Below, in pieces: positions 36,066 to 44,826 of a stretch of 64,000 nt of DNA. Below the pieces are notes generated by a model. That model was not told where the DNA came from, did not search any database, and was given only the letters and a program-made list of their open reading frames with translations. Within the stretch, counting starts at the first letter, position 1, and each line of letters starts with the position of its first letter. The position numbers and the translations under genes were made by a program. The DNA comes from Intrasporangiaceae bacterium URHB0013 (lineage in GTDB: Bacteria; Actinomycetota; Actinomycetes; Actinomycetales; Dermatophilaceae), in NCBI GenBank assembly GCA_000620545.1, contig JIBA01000012.1, positions 372,001 to 436,000 on the forward strand, in the 5' to 3' direction.

Positions 36066-36099
36066 GGTCCCATCATGCTCCGCACGGCCCCGCAGGGCG

Positions 36100-37167
36100 T
36101 CACCCGGCTGCGGGATGGGCCGGAGGCGTGGCGATGCCGCGCTGCGCCAGCACGGACCGGAGCAGGTCGGGTCGGTTGGTGATGAGGCCGTCGACACCGA
36201 GGTCGACGAGACGCCCCATGTCGTCCGCGTCGTCGACGGTCCACGGCACCACGGCGAGCCCGGCGGCGTGCGCCGACCGGACGAGCGCGGCGTCGACGGG
36301 GAGGTCCGCGCGCGGGGAGATGGTGACGACCCCCGGGACGCCGGAGGCCGCGCGGACGACGTCGCCGTCCACGGCGTCGATGTCGGCGCCGCCGAGCCAC
36401 GGCGACGCACCCTCCTGGCCCCGCTCGAGACGATCGGGCGAGACGAGGGCGACGAGCCGGGCGCGCGGCGCGATGCGGTGGACCGCGGCGAGGCTCGCCC
36501 AGTCGAACGACTGGATCGTCACCCGGTCGGCGACGCCGCCGTCCTCGAGCACCGCCCAGACCGAAGCCGCGAACTCGTCGCGTGGTGCGCTGAGGTCGAG
36601 GTCGTCCGCCTGCACCTTGATCTCGACGTTGAGGCCGACGTCGTCCGCACCTCGGTCGTGGAGGAGGTCGACGACCTCGCGGAGCTCGGGCACCTTCGCC
36701 CCCGCCACGGCGCGCTGGTCCGGGAAGTCGGGGGCCGGCTGGTACCCGCAGTCGAGGGTGCGGACCTGGGCGAGCGTCAGCAGCCGAAAAGGCTTGCCGG
36801 AGTAGGGGAACAGGGCATCCGAGGCGCTGGCGGGGCTCGTGTCGCGGCACTTGTCAGGGCTGACCCGATTGTCGTGGGCCACGACGACGGCGCCGTCGCG
36901 CGTGACCTGGGTGTCGAGCTCGAGGGTGGTGACGCCGAGGTCGAGGGCCTGCGAGAACGCGGCCAGCGTGTTCTCCGACGTCAGGGCCGCCCCGCCGCGG
37001 TGTGCCTGCAGGTCGAAGTTCGGCGCTTGTCTCGTCGGTGCCTCTGCGGGCGTGACGGCGCCGCCCGAGCAGGCGGCCACGACGAGGACGACAGCGGCAC
37101 AGAGCGCGGTGGCGCCGGCCCGACGCAGGGCCTGACGCTCGCTGCCTGGCGGTGCGTCCACGGTCAT
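36100..37167 (-). CDS. Glycerophosphodiester phosphodiesterase lipoprotein
   Basis: A 355-residue exported enzyme that cleaves glycerophosphodiesters from phospholipid head groups. The lipobox VAAC (Cys33) is followed by the GDPD barrel: LQAHRGGAALTSENTLAAF (His/Glu catalytic), LELDTQVTRDGAVVVAHD, and NVEIKVQ. The C-terminal motif VVPWTVDDADDMGRLVDLGV and DGLITNRPDLL are standard. The enzyme is probably anchored on the outer face of the membrane. Confidence 0.92.
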   Translation of the reverse strand: MTVDAPPGSERQALRRAGATALCAAVVLVVAACSGGAVTPAEAPTRQAPNFDLQAHRGGAALTSENTLAAFSQALDLGVTTLELDTQVTRDGAVVVAHDNRVSPDKCRDTSPASASDALFPYSGKPFRLLTLAQVRTLDCGYQPAPDFPDQRAVAGAKVPELREVVDLLHDRGADDVGLNVEIKVQADDLDLSAPRDEFAASVWAVLEDGGVADRVTIQSFDWASLAAVHRIAPRARLVALVSPDRLERGQEGASPWLGGADIDAVDGDVVRAASGVPGVVTISPRADLPVDAALVRSAHAAGLAVVPWTVDDADDMGRLVDLGVDGLITNRPDLLRSVLAQRGIATPPAHPAAG

Positions 37168-37315
37168 GGGCGGTCCTCCTCCGCTCGTCGTCCACCTGGT
37201 CGCTGCGAGTGTGTCAGGTGCGAGCTGCCGCGCGCGGCAGGCGGGAGGCGCTTTGCGAGAGCTGGGAGGTCGCTGATCGTGCCGGGGGGCCGGGACGGCG
37301 TGTGACGATGGGTGG

Positions 37316-38074
37316 GTGGACCCGCCCGTGGATGCCGTCCCGTCGCTGGACGGCTATCCGGTGCAGCCCCCACCTCTTCGACCGCCCGCCGTGCTCGACC
37401 AGGTGTGGCGCGACCTCACCTTCGTGCACTGGCCGGTGGACCCGGACTCCGTCCGGCACCACTTCCCCGCCGGCACCAGCCCCGACGTCTTCGCCGACGG
37501 CCTGACCTACGTCGGGCTCGTCCCCTTCGTCATGGACGGCACACGGCTCGGGCGCGCGCCGTCACCCACCCTGCCGTGGCTCGGCAGCTTCCTCGAGACG
37601 AACATCCGGCTCTACTCGGTCGACGACGCCGGCCGTCACGGTGTGCTCTTCCGGTCGCTCGAGACCGAGCGGGCGCTCGTCGTCGTCGCGGCACGCGTGG
37701 GGCTCGGGGTCCCGTACACCTGGGCGCGGATGCGGCTGCGGCGCGACGGCGACCTCGTCAGCTACGCGAGCCGGCGCCGGTTCCCCGCTCGTGGGCTGCG
37801 CAGCGTCCTCACCATCCGCGTCGGTGACCGCATCGAGCCCACGCCGCTGGAGCTCTGGCTCACGGCCCGCTGGGGTGCCCACACCCGGGTGGCCGGTCGC
37901 ACGCTGTGGGTGCCGAACGAGCACCCGCCGTGGCCGTTGTGTGCCGCCGAGGTGGTCGACCTCGCCGACGACCTCCTCGAGGCGGCCGGCGTCACGACGG
38001 TCGGTCCGCGCCTGCGCGCCCTGTTCTCGCCCGGCGTTGCCACGCGCTTCGGGCGCCCGTCGCGCGTGGCCTGA
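37316..38074 (+). CDS. DUF2071 (YqjF) family protein
   Basis: A 252-residue protein of the DUF2071/YqjF family, acetoacetate decarboxylase-like beta fold, function unknown. Family features are WRDLTFVHWPVDPDSVRHHF, then FLETNIRLYSVDD, GVLFRSLETERALVV and PYTWARMRL. GTG 37316 is the start; GTG 37331 is a close alternative. Converges on the class III aminotransferase gene. Confidence 0.82.
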   Translation: MDPPVDAVPSLDGYPVQPPPLRPPAVLDQVWRDLTFVHWPVDPDSVRHHFPAGTSPDVFADGLTYVGLVPFVMDGTRLGRAPSPTLPWLGSFLETNIRLYSVDDAGRHGVLFRSLETERALVVVAARVGLGVPYTWARMRLRRDGDLVSYASRRRFPARGLRSVLTIRVGDRIEPTPLELWLTARWGAHTRVAGRTLWVPNEHPPWPLCAAEVVDLADDLLEAAGVTTVGPRLRALFSPGVATRFGRPSRVA

Positions 38075-38224
38075 CGCCGCAGCCCGGGTCGTGCGCCTCC
38101 GAGTCGGGAGCCCGACTGTCCGGACGAGTGCCTCGAGGTCCTCCTGGTCGTATGCCGCCGCCTGACGCGCCAGCCGCTCGTCCTCCCGCACGTCCATCGA
38201 CGCTGCGGCATTCGTCGCGGGGTG

Positions 38225-38274
38225 CGCCTACGCGGACAGCTCGCGCAGGCCCGCCTACGCGAACAGCTCGCGCA
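38225..38274. repeat. Direct repeat copying the 3' end of the aminotransferase gene
   Basis: A 23-bp unit starting CGCCTACGCG (38225-38247) recurs with one mismatch at 38252-38274. The second copy contains the last codons and stop of the aminotransferase gene (RELFA-stop); the first copy would encode RELSA-stop. It looks like a small local duplication. Confidence 0.75.
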
Positions 38275-39610
38275 CGCACGCCTCGAACATCGTCGTGTGC
38301 GCCGCGACGTCGGCCTCGGTCGTGACCGGGCACATGAGGGCCATGTTGTGGAACGGCGTCAGCAGGATGCCGCGGTTCAGGGCGTAGAGGTGGAGGTACT
38401 GCTGGAGGTCGAAGTCGTCGGCGTCGTGGGCCTCCTGCCCGTCGTGCGAGCGGCGTCCCGAGAAGTTGTACTCGGCCCGGGCGCCGAGGCGCGTCACGTG
38501 CCAGTCCGCCCCGACCGCGTCGATGCCCGCCTGCACGCCGTCGGCCCACGCGTTCGCAAGCGGCACCATGTGCTCGAAGGCTGCGGTCGTCATGACCTGC
38601 TCGAGCGTGGCCTTCATGGCCGCCATCGACAGGCCGTTGCCGGCGAGGGTGCCGCCGATGCCGCCCACGTCGATGTCCTCGAGCTCGATCGAGCGGGCGA
38701 TCCGGTCGGCGATGTCCTGGCTGAAACCGAAGGTGCCGCAGGGGATGCCGCCACCGATCGACTTGCCGATGACGAGGAGGTCCGGCGCGAGGTCGTGGGC
38801 GGCGGTGTAGCCGCCCGGGCCGGCGCAGATCGTGTGGGTCTCGTCGTTGACGAGGAGGGCTCCGTAACGGGTCGCGAGCTCGCGCACCCCCTCGTTGTAG
38901 CCCGGGTCGGGCAGCACGATGCCGATGTTGGTCAGGGCGGGCTCGACGAGCACCGCAGCGACGTCACCGTGGGCGAGGGCCCGCTCGAGCCCCTCGAGGT
39001 CGTTGAACTCGACGACGCGCGTCGTCTCGGAGGTGTCGACGGGAGCCCCGATGTTGCTCCGCCGGTCGACCGTCGAGCCGTCCGGCGCCAGCGTCGCGAA
39101 GGCCTCGTCGACCGAGCCGTGGTAGCACCAGTTGTGCACGACGACCTTGCGGCGCCCCGTGAGGTGGCGCGCATAGCGGATTGCGTGGCGGTTGGCGTCC
39201 GTCGCCGTCAGCGTGAACTGCCAGTAGGGCAGCCCGAAGCGCTCCGCCAGACCGGCCGACACCGCGATCGCGTCCTCGGTGGGCAGCATCGTCGTGATCC
39301 CGCGCGAGAGCTGGCGGGTCACGGCCTCGACCGTCGGCGCCGGGGAGTGGCCCATCATCGCTCCGGTGTCACCGAGGCACAGGTCGACGTGGTCGATGCC
39401 GTCGACGCACGTGAAGTGGGCGCCCTCGGCGTGATCGACGAAGACGGGGAAGTCGCCGGGCCACTTGACCATCCAGCTCATCGGTACCCCACCGGGCATG
39501 TGGGCGGCCGCCTGCTCGGCCAGGGCCCGGGATCGCGGTCGGGCGTCGATGAAGGCGGCCCTCTCCCGGGCGTGCAGCTCGGCGAGGCGGATGCGGTCGA
39601 CGGTGCTCAT
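38255..39610 (-). CDS. Class III aminotransferase
   Basis: A 451-residue PLP enzyme of the glutamate-1-semialdehyde aminomutase/ornithine aminotransferase group. The PLP pyridine contact is D256 in LLVNDETHT and the Schiff-base Lys is K283 in LLVIGKSIGGGIP. Earlier features are GDTGAMMGHSP and TATDANRHAIRYARH, where SGTEA would be usual in hemL-like enzymes, so it is not HemL itself. It is divergent from an FAD-dependent amine oxidase-like gene; together they suggest amine or amino-acid breakdown. Confidence 0.9.
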   Translation of the reverse strand: MSTVDRIRLAELHARERAAFIDARPRSRALAEQAAAHMPGGVPMSWMVKWPGDFPVFVDHAEGAHFTCVDGIDHVDLCLGDTGAMMGHSPAPTVEAVTRQLSRGITTMLPTEDAIAVSAGLAERFGLPYWQFTLTATDANRHAIRYARHLTGRRKVVVHNWCYHGSVDEAFATLAPDGSTVDRRSNIGAPVDTSETTRVVEFNDLEGLERALAHGDVAAVLVEPALTNIGIVLPDPGYNEGVRELATRYGALLVNDETHTICAGPGGYTAAHDLAPDLLVIGKSIGGGIPCGTFGFSQDIADRIARSIELEDIDVGGIGGTLAGNGLSMAAMKATLEQVMTTAAFEHMVPLANAWADGVQAGIDAVGADWHVTRLGARAEYNFSGRRSHDGQEAHDADDFDLQQYLHLYALNRGILLTPFHNMALMCPVTTEADVAAHTTMFEACVRELFA

Positions 39611-39750
39611 GCCCGCATCATGCCGTCACGAGAGACGCGGCGGAAGCCAGTCGCCGAAGCTCTCGACACCACGGATTCCGTAGGTGTTGGAAGGTGATTC
39701 AAGTGAAAAGGCACAGGTTCCGGGGCCTTGCGGAGCGCGTCGGAGATGGC

Positions 39751-41145
39751 ATGATCCCGCCCATGCCCCCGACCGGTTACCGCGGCCTCAGCCTCTGGCA
39801 CGACACGATCGACGACATCGAGCCGCGCCCCTCCCTGGGCACGGACATCGAGGTCGACGTCGCCGTCGTCGGGGCCGGCTACACCGGCCTCTGGACGGCC
39901 TACCACCTCGTCGCCGCCGACCCCTCGATCCGCGTCGCGGTCATCGAGAAGGAGGTCGCCGGCTTCGGCGCCTCGGGCCGCAACGGCGGCTGGTGCTCGG
40001 CCCTCTTCCCCGCCTCGCTGAAGCGGATGGCCACCGAACGCGGTCGTGAGGCGGCGGTGCGGATGCAGCACCTGCTGCACGACACCGTCGCCGACGTCGG
40101 GTGGATCGCCGAGGCGGAGGGCATCGACTGCCACTTCGACCAGGGCGGCTACCTCTCCGTCGCGCGCAACCCGGCGCAGCTCGAACGGGTGCGCGACGAG
40201 GTCGCCGACCATCGCGAGTGGGGCTTCGGGGAGGACGACCACCGCCTCCTCGACGCGTCCGAGGTCATGGCGGTCGCCGGCGTCAGCGACGCGCTCGGTG
40301 GCTCGTTCACGCCGCACTGCGCGGCGATCCACCCGGCCCGTCTCGTCCGCGGCCTCGCCGACGCCGTCGAGCGGCGCGGCGTCGTCGTCCACGAGCGCAC
40401 GGCGGCCGTGGACGTGCGCAGCCGCCGCGTGATCACGGCGCACGGCACGGTCCGGGCCGAACACGTCGTCCTCGCGACCGAGGGATACACCCCCACCGTC
40501 GCGGGGCGGCGCCGCGCCATCGCGCCGATCTACTCGCTGATGACCGCGACGGAGCCGTTGCCCGAGGACACGTGGGCCCAGATCGGCCTCGACAAGCGCA
40601 CGACCTTCGCCGACAACAGACACCTGACGATCTACGGCCAGCGCACCCGCGACGGGCGGATCGCCTTCGGCGGCAGGGGCGCTCCCTACCACTACGCCTC
40701 CAAGGTCTCGCCGCTCTACGAGCGGGACGCCCGCGTCCACGCCGCCCTGCGTCGGATCCTCCTCGAGCTGTTCCCCGTCCTCGACGGGGTCACCTTCACG
40801 CACGCCTGGGGAGGAAACCTCGGCGTGCCGCGCGACTGGTTCCCCTCCGTGCGCCACGACCGCCACACGGGTCTTGCCTTCGCGGGCGGCTACGTCGGCG
40901 ACGGGGTCGCGACGTCGGCGCTCGCCGGACGCACCCTGGCCGCGATGATCCGCGGCGACGACCCCGACGACCTCGCCAGCCTGCCCTGGGCCGGGCGCAC
41001 GTCGCGCGACTGGGAGCCCGAGCCCCTGCGGTGGCTCGGCGTCAACGCCGTCACCGCGCTCATGACCTCGGCCGACTGGTCGGAGCGGCGTACCGGCCGT
41101 CCGTCGCGCGCGGCCTCCGCCTTCTGGACCGCCCTCGGGCAGTAG
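39751..41145 (+). CDS. FAD-dependent oxidoreductase (DAO family, gamma-glutamylputrescine oxidase-like)
   Basis: A 464-residue flavoprotein. The FAD-binding dinucleotide motif is VDVAVVGAGYTGLWTAYHL, followed by GFGASGRNGGWCSALFP, as in PuuB-type amine oxidases. The C-terminal flavin contact is GLAFAGGYVGDGVATSALAG. ATG 39751 has CGGAGAT upstream; in-frame ATGs at 39763 and 39694 are alternatives. Divergent from the class III aminotransferase, which fits polyamine or amine catabolism. Real substrate unknown. Confidence 0.88.
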   Translation: MIPPMPPTGYRGLSLWHDTIDDIEPRPSLGTDIEVDVAVVGAGYTGLWTAYHLVAADPSIRVAVIEKEVAGFGASGRNGGWCSALFPASLKRMATERGREAAVRMQHLLHDTVADVGWIAEAEGIDCHFDQGGYLSVARNPAQLERVRDEVADHREWGFGEDDHRLLDASEVMAVAGVSDALGGSFTPHCAAIHPARLVRGLADAVERRGVVVHERTAAVDVRSRRVITAHGTVRAEHVVLATEGYTPTVAGRRRAIAPIYSLMTATEPLPEDTWAQIGLDKRTTFADNRHLTIYGQRTRDGRIAFGGRGAPYHYASKVSPLYERDARVHAALRRILLELFPVLDGVTFTHAWGGNLGVPRDWFPSVRHDRHTGLAFAGGYVGDGVATSALAGRTLAAMIRGDDPDDLASLPWAGRTSRDWEPEPLRWLGVNAVTALMTSADWSERRTGRPSRAASAFWTALGQ

Positions 41146-41205
41146 CCTCGCCGGCTGGCTCGTCCCCGCGCTGCTGAGCCTGCTCGCCAACCGGCGTGTG
41201 CCGCG

Positions 41206-42027
41206 TCAGCTGCGGTGTGCCGCGTAGACGCCGTCCGTGAGCACGGGCACGACCTCCGACGTGTCCAGCTCGGCCGCGACCGCCACGTCGGCGGCCCAGC
41301 CCTGCTCGACGAGCTCACGGCCACTCGCACACGCCTGAAGCGCCTCGCCGAGCCGGTCCTCCACGGCCAGCCATGCCGTGCCGGCAGCCTCGGCCTCGGG
41401 GCTGAGCAGCAGTGGCCCGGCCCGGTGCTCCAGGCGGCCGGTGAGGGCCGCGACGACGGCGCCGGCTCCCCAGAGGTCCTCGACGGCGGGCCGCAGCGAC
41501 CCGTCGGGCCAGCGCTCACCCGCTGGGACCAGGACGATGGCAGGCCCAGCCGCCAAGCCCTGCGACCCCCGCGAGGACTCGAGCCACTCGACGAGCCACG
41601 TCGCCACCGCGGTGCGGTTGCGCAGCGACGCGGCGACGACGTCTGCTCCGGCCTCGGTCAGGACGGCACTCACCGTCGAGCCGTTCGGTGACGGCAGCAC
41701 CAGCTCCCCGATCGTGCCCGCGGCCCGGATCGAGGACGGCGACAGGCTGACGCCGCCGTCGTCCCTCGTCGCTGACCGCGGCCGTGCGAGCGTCGCACCT
41801 CGCGCGTCCGCGAACGCCTGCGCCGACTCGTCCTTCCAGCGGAAGGGATGCACGCGCGTGCCCGCGTCCGCGGCCACCGACACGCACGTCGTGAAGCTGA
41901 GGACGTCGACGACGACGGCGCACACCGGGGAGCCCGCCGAGACGGCATACCTCGTCAGGGCGTGCGCCGGGCCGGCTCCCCAGTCGAGGCGGACGACGTG
42001 CCGGTCCTGCGAGTGCCAGGCCTTCAT
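41206..42027 (-). CDS. 2-phosphosulfolactate phosphatase family protein (ComB)
   Basis: A 273-residue Mg-dependent phosphatase of the ComB family, defined in methanogen coenzyme M synthesis. Family features: CAVVVDVLSFTTCVSVAADA near residue 37, LSPSSIRAAGTIGELVLPSP and NGSTVSAVLTEAGADVVAAS. No other coenzyme M genes are nearby, so the natural substrate here is unclear. ATG 42027 is the only good start. Confidence 0.88.
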   Translation of the reverse strand: MKAWHSQDRHVVRLDWGAGPAHALTRYAVSAGSPVCAVVVDVLSFTTCVSVAADAGTRVHPFRWKDESAQAFADARGATLARPRSATRDDGGVSLSPSSIRAAGTIGELVLPSPNGSTVSAVLTEAGADVVAASLRNRTAVATWLVEWLESSRGSQGLAAGPAIVLVPAGERWPDGSLRPAVEDLWGAGAVVAALTGRLEHRAGPLLLSPEAEAAGTAWLAVEDRLGEALQACASGRELVEQGWAADVAVAAELDTSEVVPVLTDGVYAAHRS

Positions 42028-42068
42028 GGTGACCAACCTACGGCGGCTCAGACGGCCGAACGTCCGGG

Positions 42069-42497
42069 TCAGGTGCCTGCCGTCGCAGCGAGCGGTGGCG
42101 CCGCCGAGGGCGATGTCGCCGTGGGCGCCGGTGGCGGGGTTCGTCCGGCCACCGGGACCGGCCACCCGACCGCAACCGCGGCGAGACCGCTGGACCGCTG
42201 CGGCGACGTCGTGGAGGGCGACGGGGAGGTGGTCGCCACCGGGAGGGTCGACCGTGGAGCGGTCGTGCGGGGAGGGCCGGGCGACGTCGACGGCGTCCGA
42301 CCCGGGTCGATGACGTCGGCGACGTGGCTGCTCGGCGTGGCCGCAGGCACCGATGGTGTGGAGCTCTGACCGGGGACCTGCCCAGTGGACGCGTGGTGGA
42401 TCGCGAGACCGCCGATGACGAGCACCGCGGACAGCGTCAGGGTCGCCACCGCCGCCCGCGGCGACCCGATCACCGCGCGATCGGTGTGCCGTCCCAT
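42069..42497 (-). CDS. Membrane-anchored Ser/Thr/Pro-rich protein
   Basis: A 142-residue predicted protein with one N-terminal membrane segment (VATLTLSAVLVIGGLAIHHA) and then about 100 residues of Ser, Thr, Pro and Ala with no Cys. Low-complexity tails like this occur in exported actinobacterial proteins. Because the composition alone could keep a frame open, the gene call is moderate. Confidence 0.5.
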   Translation of the reverse strand: MGRHTDRAVIGSPRAAVATLTLSAVLVIGGLAIHHASTGQVPGQSSTPSVPAATPSSHVADVIDPGRTPSTSPGPPRTTAPRSTLPVATTSPSPSTTSPQRSSGLAAVAVGWPVPVAGRTPPPAPTATSPSAAPPLAATAGT

Positions 42498-42626
42498 GTG
42501 CGCCTCTCGTCGACCCAGCGAGCGGTACCTTACGCGCCCCGCCGGGCGCGCGTGGACGATGGAGGCGCACGGCGTCGTCGCGCCGGACTCAGGTGCCGCG
42601 GTTTCCGCGCACGACCCGCGCCCGGC

Positions 42627-43046
42627 TCACGGGGGCGACCCGCCGGCCTCGAGCCCGCGCAGGAGCCGCCTCGGGGCCGTGAGGCGGTAGGAGGCGTCGA
42701 CGAGCTCGGACACCTCCTGCCAGTCGACGTCCTCGGGCGCGCCGCACGCGCGCAGGTCGAGTCCCACCCAGCCGGACGGGCCCAGGTAGGCCGGGTCGTA
42801 GAAACGCCCGTCGCCGAGCAGCGCCGGCCGCTCGGCGGCGTCGGTGAGCACGATGACGGACTGGCGGTAGGGCTCGGGGTCGTGGTCGCCCTTGACCGTC
42901 CCGCCGTAGGTTGCGAAGACCTTCGTCGTGAAGAAGGTCGGGCGCCCGTGCGACACCTTCTCGTCGGCTCCGGGCAGCGCCAGGCAGATCTCACGGACCC
43001 GGTTCAGGTAGGGGTCCGCGCCGTCGAACATCAGGGGGTGCGCCAC
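42627..43046 (-). CDS. MmcQ/YjbR family protein
   Basis: A 139-residue member of the MmcQ/YjbR (DUF419) family with CyaY-like fold, function unknown. Family features are ICLALPGADEKVSHGRPTFF, then KVFATYGG and GPSGWVGLDLRACG ending VDASYRLTAPRRLLRGL. Gap 42498-42626 upstream of the neighbouring gene shows nothing more. Confidence 0.88.
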   Translation of the reverse strand: MAHPLMFDGADPYLNRVREICLALPGADEKVSHGRPTFFTTKVFATYGGTVKGDHDPEPYRQSVIVLTDAAERPALLGDGRFYDPAYLGPSGWVGLDLRACGAPEDVDWQEVSELVDASYRLTAPRRLLRGLEAGGSPP

Positions 43047-43081
43047 GCCTCAACGGTAGGCCCGGCGGACGCCGGAGCGCC

Positions 43082-43801
43082 TCAGGCGCCGCAGACCCCG
43101 CCGCACCCGCCGGCGCCGCAGCCACCGCCGCACCCACCACCGACGGCGACCGGCTCGGGCACGTCGTGCCGGGTCGACCACGCGGTCTCGAGGGCCTGGC
43201 TGAAGACGTCGACGGGCTGGGCGCCGGAGACGCCGTACTTTCGGTCGAAGACGAAGAACGGCACGGACTCGATGCCGAGCATCCTGGCCGTGGCCTCGTC
43301 GCTGCGCACGTGGTTGCCGTACTCGTCGGACTCGAGCATCGTGCGCACGGCGTCGGCCTCGAGGCCGATCTCCGTCGCGAGCCGCACGAGCACCTCACGG
43401 TCACCGACGGCGAGGCCGTCGGTGAAGTAGGCGCGCATGAGCCGCTCGTGGGCGGCGTCGGCGAGACCCTGCTCGGCGGCGAGGTGGACGACGCGGTGGG
43501 CGTCGAAGGTGTTGCCGTAGCGGGCATGCTCCCAGTCGAACGCGAGACCGAGCTCGGCCGCGGCCTGCGCCATGGACCGGTGCTGCGCGACCGCCTGCTC
43601 GCGCGTCGTGCCGTACTTCGCGGCGACGAGGTCGACGAGCGGAAGGTCCGACACCGGCTCGGCGCCGCGGTCCAGCTCGAAGCTGTGCCACGTCACCTCG
43701 ACCTCGTCGGCGTGTTCGAAGGCCGCCACGGCAGCCTCGAGCCGACGCTTGCCGAGGTAGCAGAACGGGCACACGATGTCGGACCAGATGTCGATCTTCA
43801 C
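43082..43801 (-). CDS. DsbA family oxidoreductase (FrnE-like) with Cys-rich tail
   Basis: A 239-residue cytosolic thioredoxin-fold protein with the inserted helical domain of the FrnE/HCCA-isomerase group. The active site is C11-P-F-C14 in WSDIVCPFCYLGKRRL. The cis-Pro loop is ESVPFFVFDRKYGVSGAQP. The last 19 residues form an unusual Gly/Cys tail with C224, C228, C233 and C237, which could bind a metal or hold a second redox centre. No signal peptide. Monocistronic. Confidence 0.9.
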   Translation of the reverse strand: MKIDIWSDIVCPFCYLGKRRLEAAVAAFEHADEVEVTWHSFELDRGAEPVSDLPLVDLVAAKYGTTREQAVAQHRSMAQAAAELGLAFDWEHARYGNTFDAHRVVHLAAEQGLADAAHERLMRAYFTDGLAVGDREVLVRLATEIGLEADAVRTMLESDEYGNHVRSDEATARMLGIESVPFFVFDRKYGVSGAQPVDVFSQALETAWSTRHDVPEPVAVGGGCGGGCGAGGCGGVCGA

Positions 43802-43885
43802 GGTCGTGCAACCTACCCGCCGGCCGGCGTGTTCCCGGCACCGCGGGAGGCGTCGGTCACGCTGCCCGAGAGGTGCGTATGCCGT

Positions 43886-44725
43886 TCAGCCGGCTCCGGT
43901 GACCCGGTGCAGGATGGCCGCTGCGCAGTCCGCGTCACGGGCCTCGGGCAGCCAGTGCCCGGCGTCGAGCTCGACGAACCCGTAGTCGGCGCCCACGTGT
44001 TCCCGCGTCAGCTCGGCCGCGGTGCGCCCGAGGAAGGGGTCGCGCGAGCCCCACACGTACGTCGTCGGCACCTCGACGCGATGGGCGGAGACGTGGGAGT
44101 GCGGGGCCGCGCGGTACCAGCTGATCGGCCCGGCGAGCGCGTCGGCGCTGGCCAGCCGGGCGGCATACCTCCGGCGGTCCTCGGTCGGCAGGCCGGAGCG
44201 TGCGAGCACCGAGTGGAAGCTCGCCGCCAGGGCGTGCTCGGGCACCCAGGGCACCTGGAACGCTGCCATGTACCAGGACTTGCGCTTCTGCTCCAGGCCG
44301 TTCTTCAGGGCCCGGGACATCGCGGCGGGGTGCGGTGTCGACAGCACGGTCAGGGACGCGACGCGGTGGGGATGGTTCGCCGCCACCAGCCACGCCAGGG
44401 CGCCGCCCCAGTCGTGCCCGACGAGGTGGACCCGCTCCCGCCCGGACGCCTCCACGAGGGCGAGGACGTCGGCGACGAGCTCCTCGAGGCGGTACGCGTC
44501 CCGGCCGGCCGGACACGCCGAGGCGGAGTAGCCGCGCTGGTCGGGGGCGAGGGTGCGCAGGCCCGCCTCGTGCAGCCGCGCGGAGACGCGGGACCAGCTC
44601 GTGCGGTCGGCCGGGAACCCGTGCAGCAGCACGACGACGTCGCCGTCGAGCGGTCCTCCGTCGGTCACGTCGAAGCGCAGCCCGTCGCGGCTGAAGGTGG
44701 TGATCCGCTCGTCGAGGGCTCGCAT
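43886..44725 (-). CDS. Alpha/beta hydrolase (epoxide hydrolase/dehalogenase-like)
   Basis: A 279-residue hydrolase. The oxyanion motif is LLHGFPADRTSW, the nucleophile Asp is in LVGHDWGGALAWLVA, and the His in LDAGHWLPEARD. An Asp nucleophile points to epoxide hydrolases or haloalkane dehalogenases, but the substrate is unknown. Divergent from the DUF-type membrane hydrolase at 44827. Confidence 0.88.
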   Translation of the reverse strand: MRALDERITTFSRDGLRFDVTDGGPLDGDVVVLLHGFPADRTSWSRVSARLHEAGLRTLAPDQRGYSASACPAGRDAYRLEELVADVLALVEASGRERVHLVGHDWGGALAWLVAANHPHRVASLTVLSTPHPAAMSRALKNGLEQKRKSWYMAAFQVPWVPEHALAASFHSVLARSGLPTEDRRRYAARLASADALAGPISWYRAAPHSHVSAHRVEVPTTYVWGSRDPFLGRTAAELTREHVGADYGFVELDAGHWLPEARDADCAAAILHRVTGAG

Positions 44726-44826
44726 GTCCCCATCGTCCCCCAGCCGGCCGTCGAACCCCGGTCAGGGGCATCCCGTAAGGGTCAAACCCGAGGCGGCGCG
44801 GAGCGCGTGCGACCTACTGTGGGGAC

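Noticed and set aside
37562-38197. Minus-strand gene starting MDVREDERLARQAAAYDQED
   Set aside because: The start looks protein-like, but the frame soon becomes Arg/Ala-rich and lies antisense to the DUF2071 gene, which has clear family motifs.
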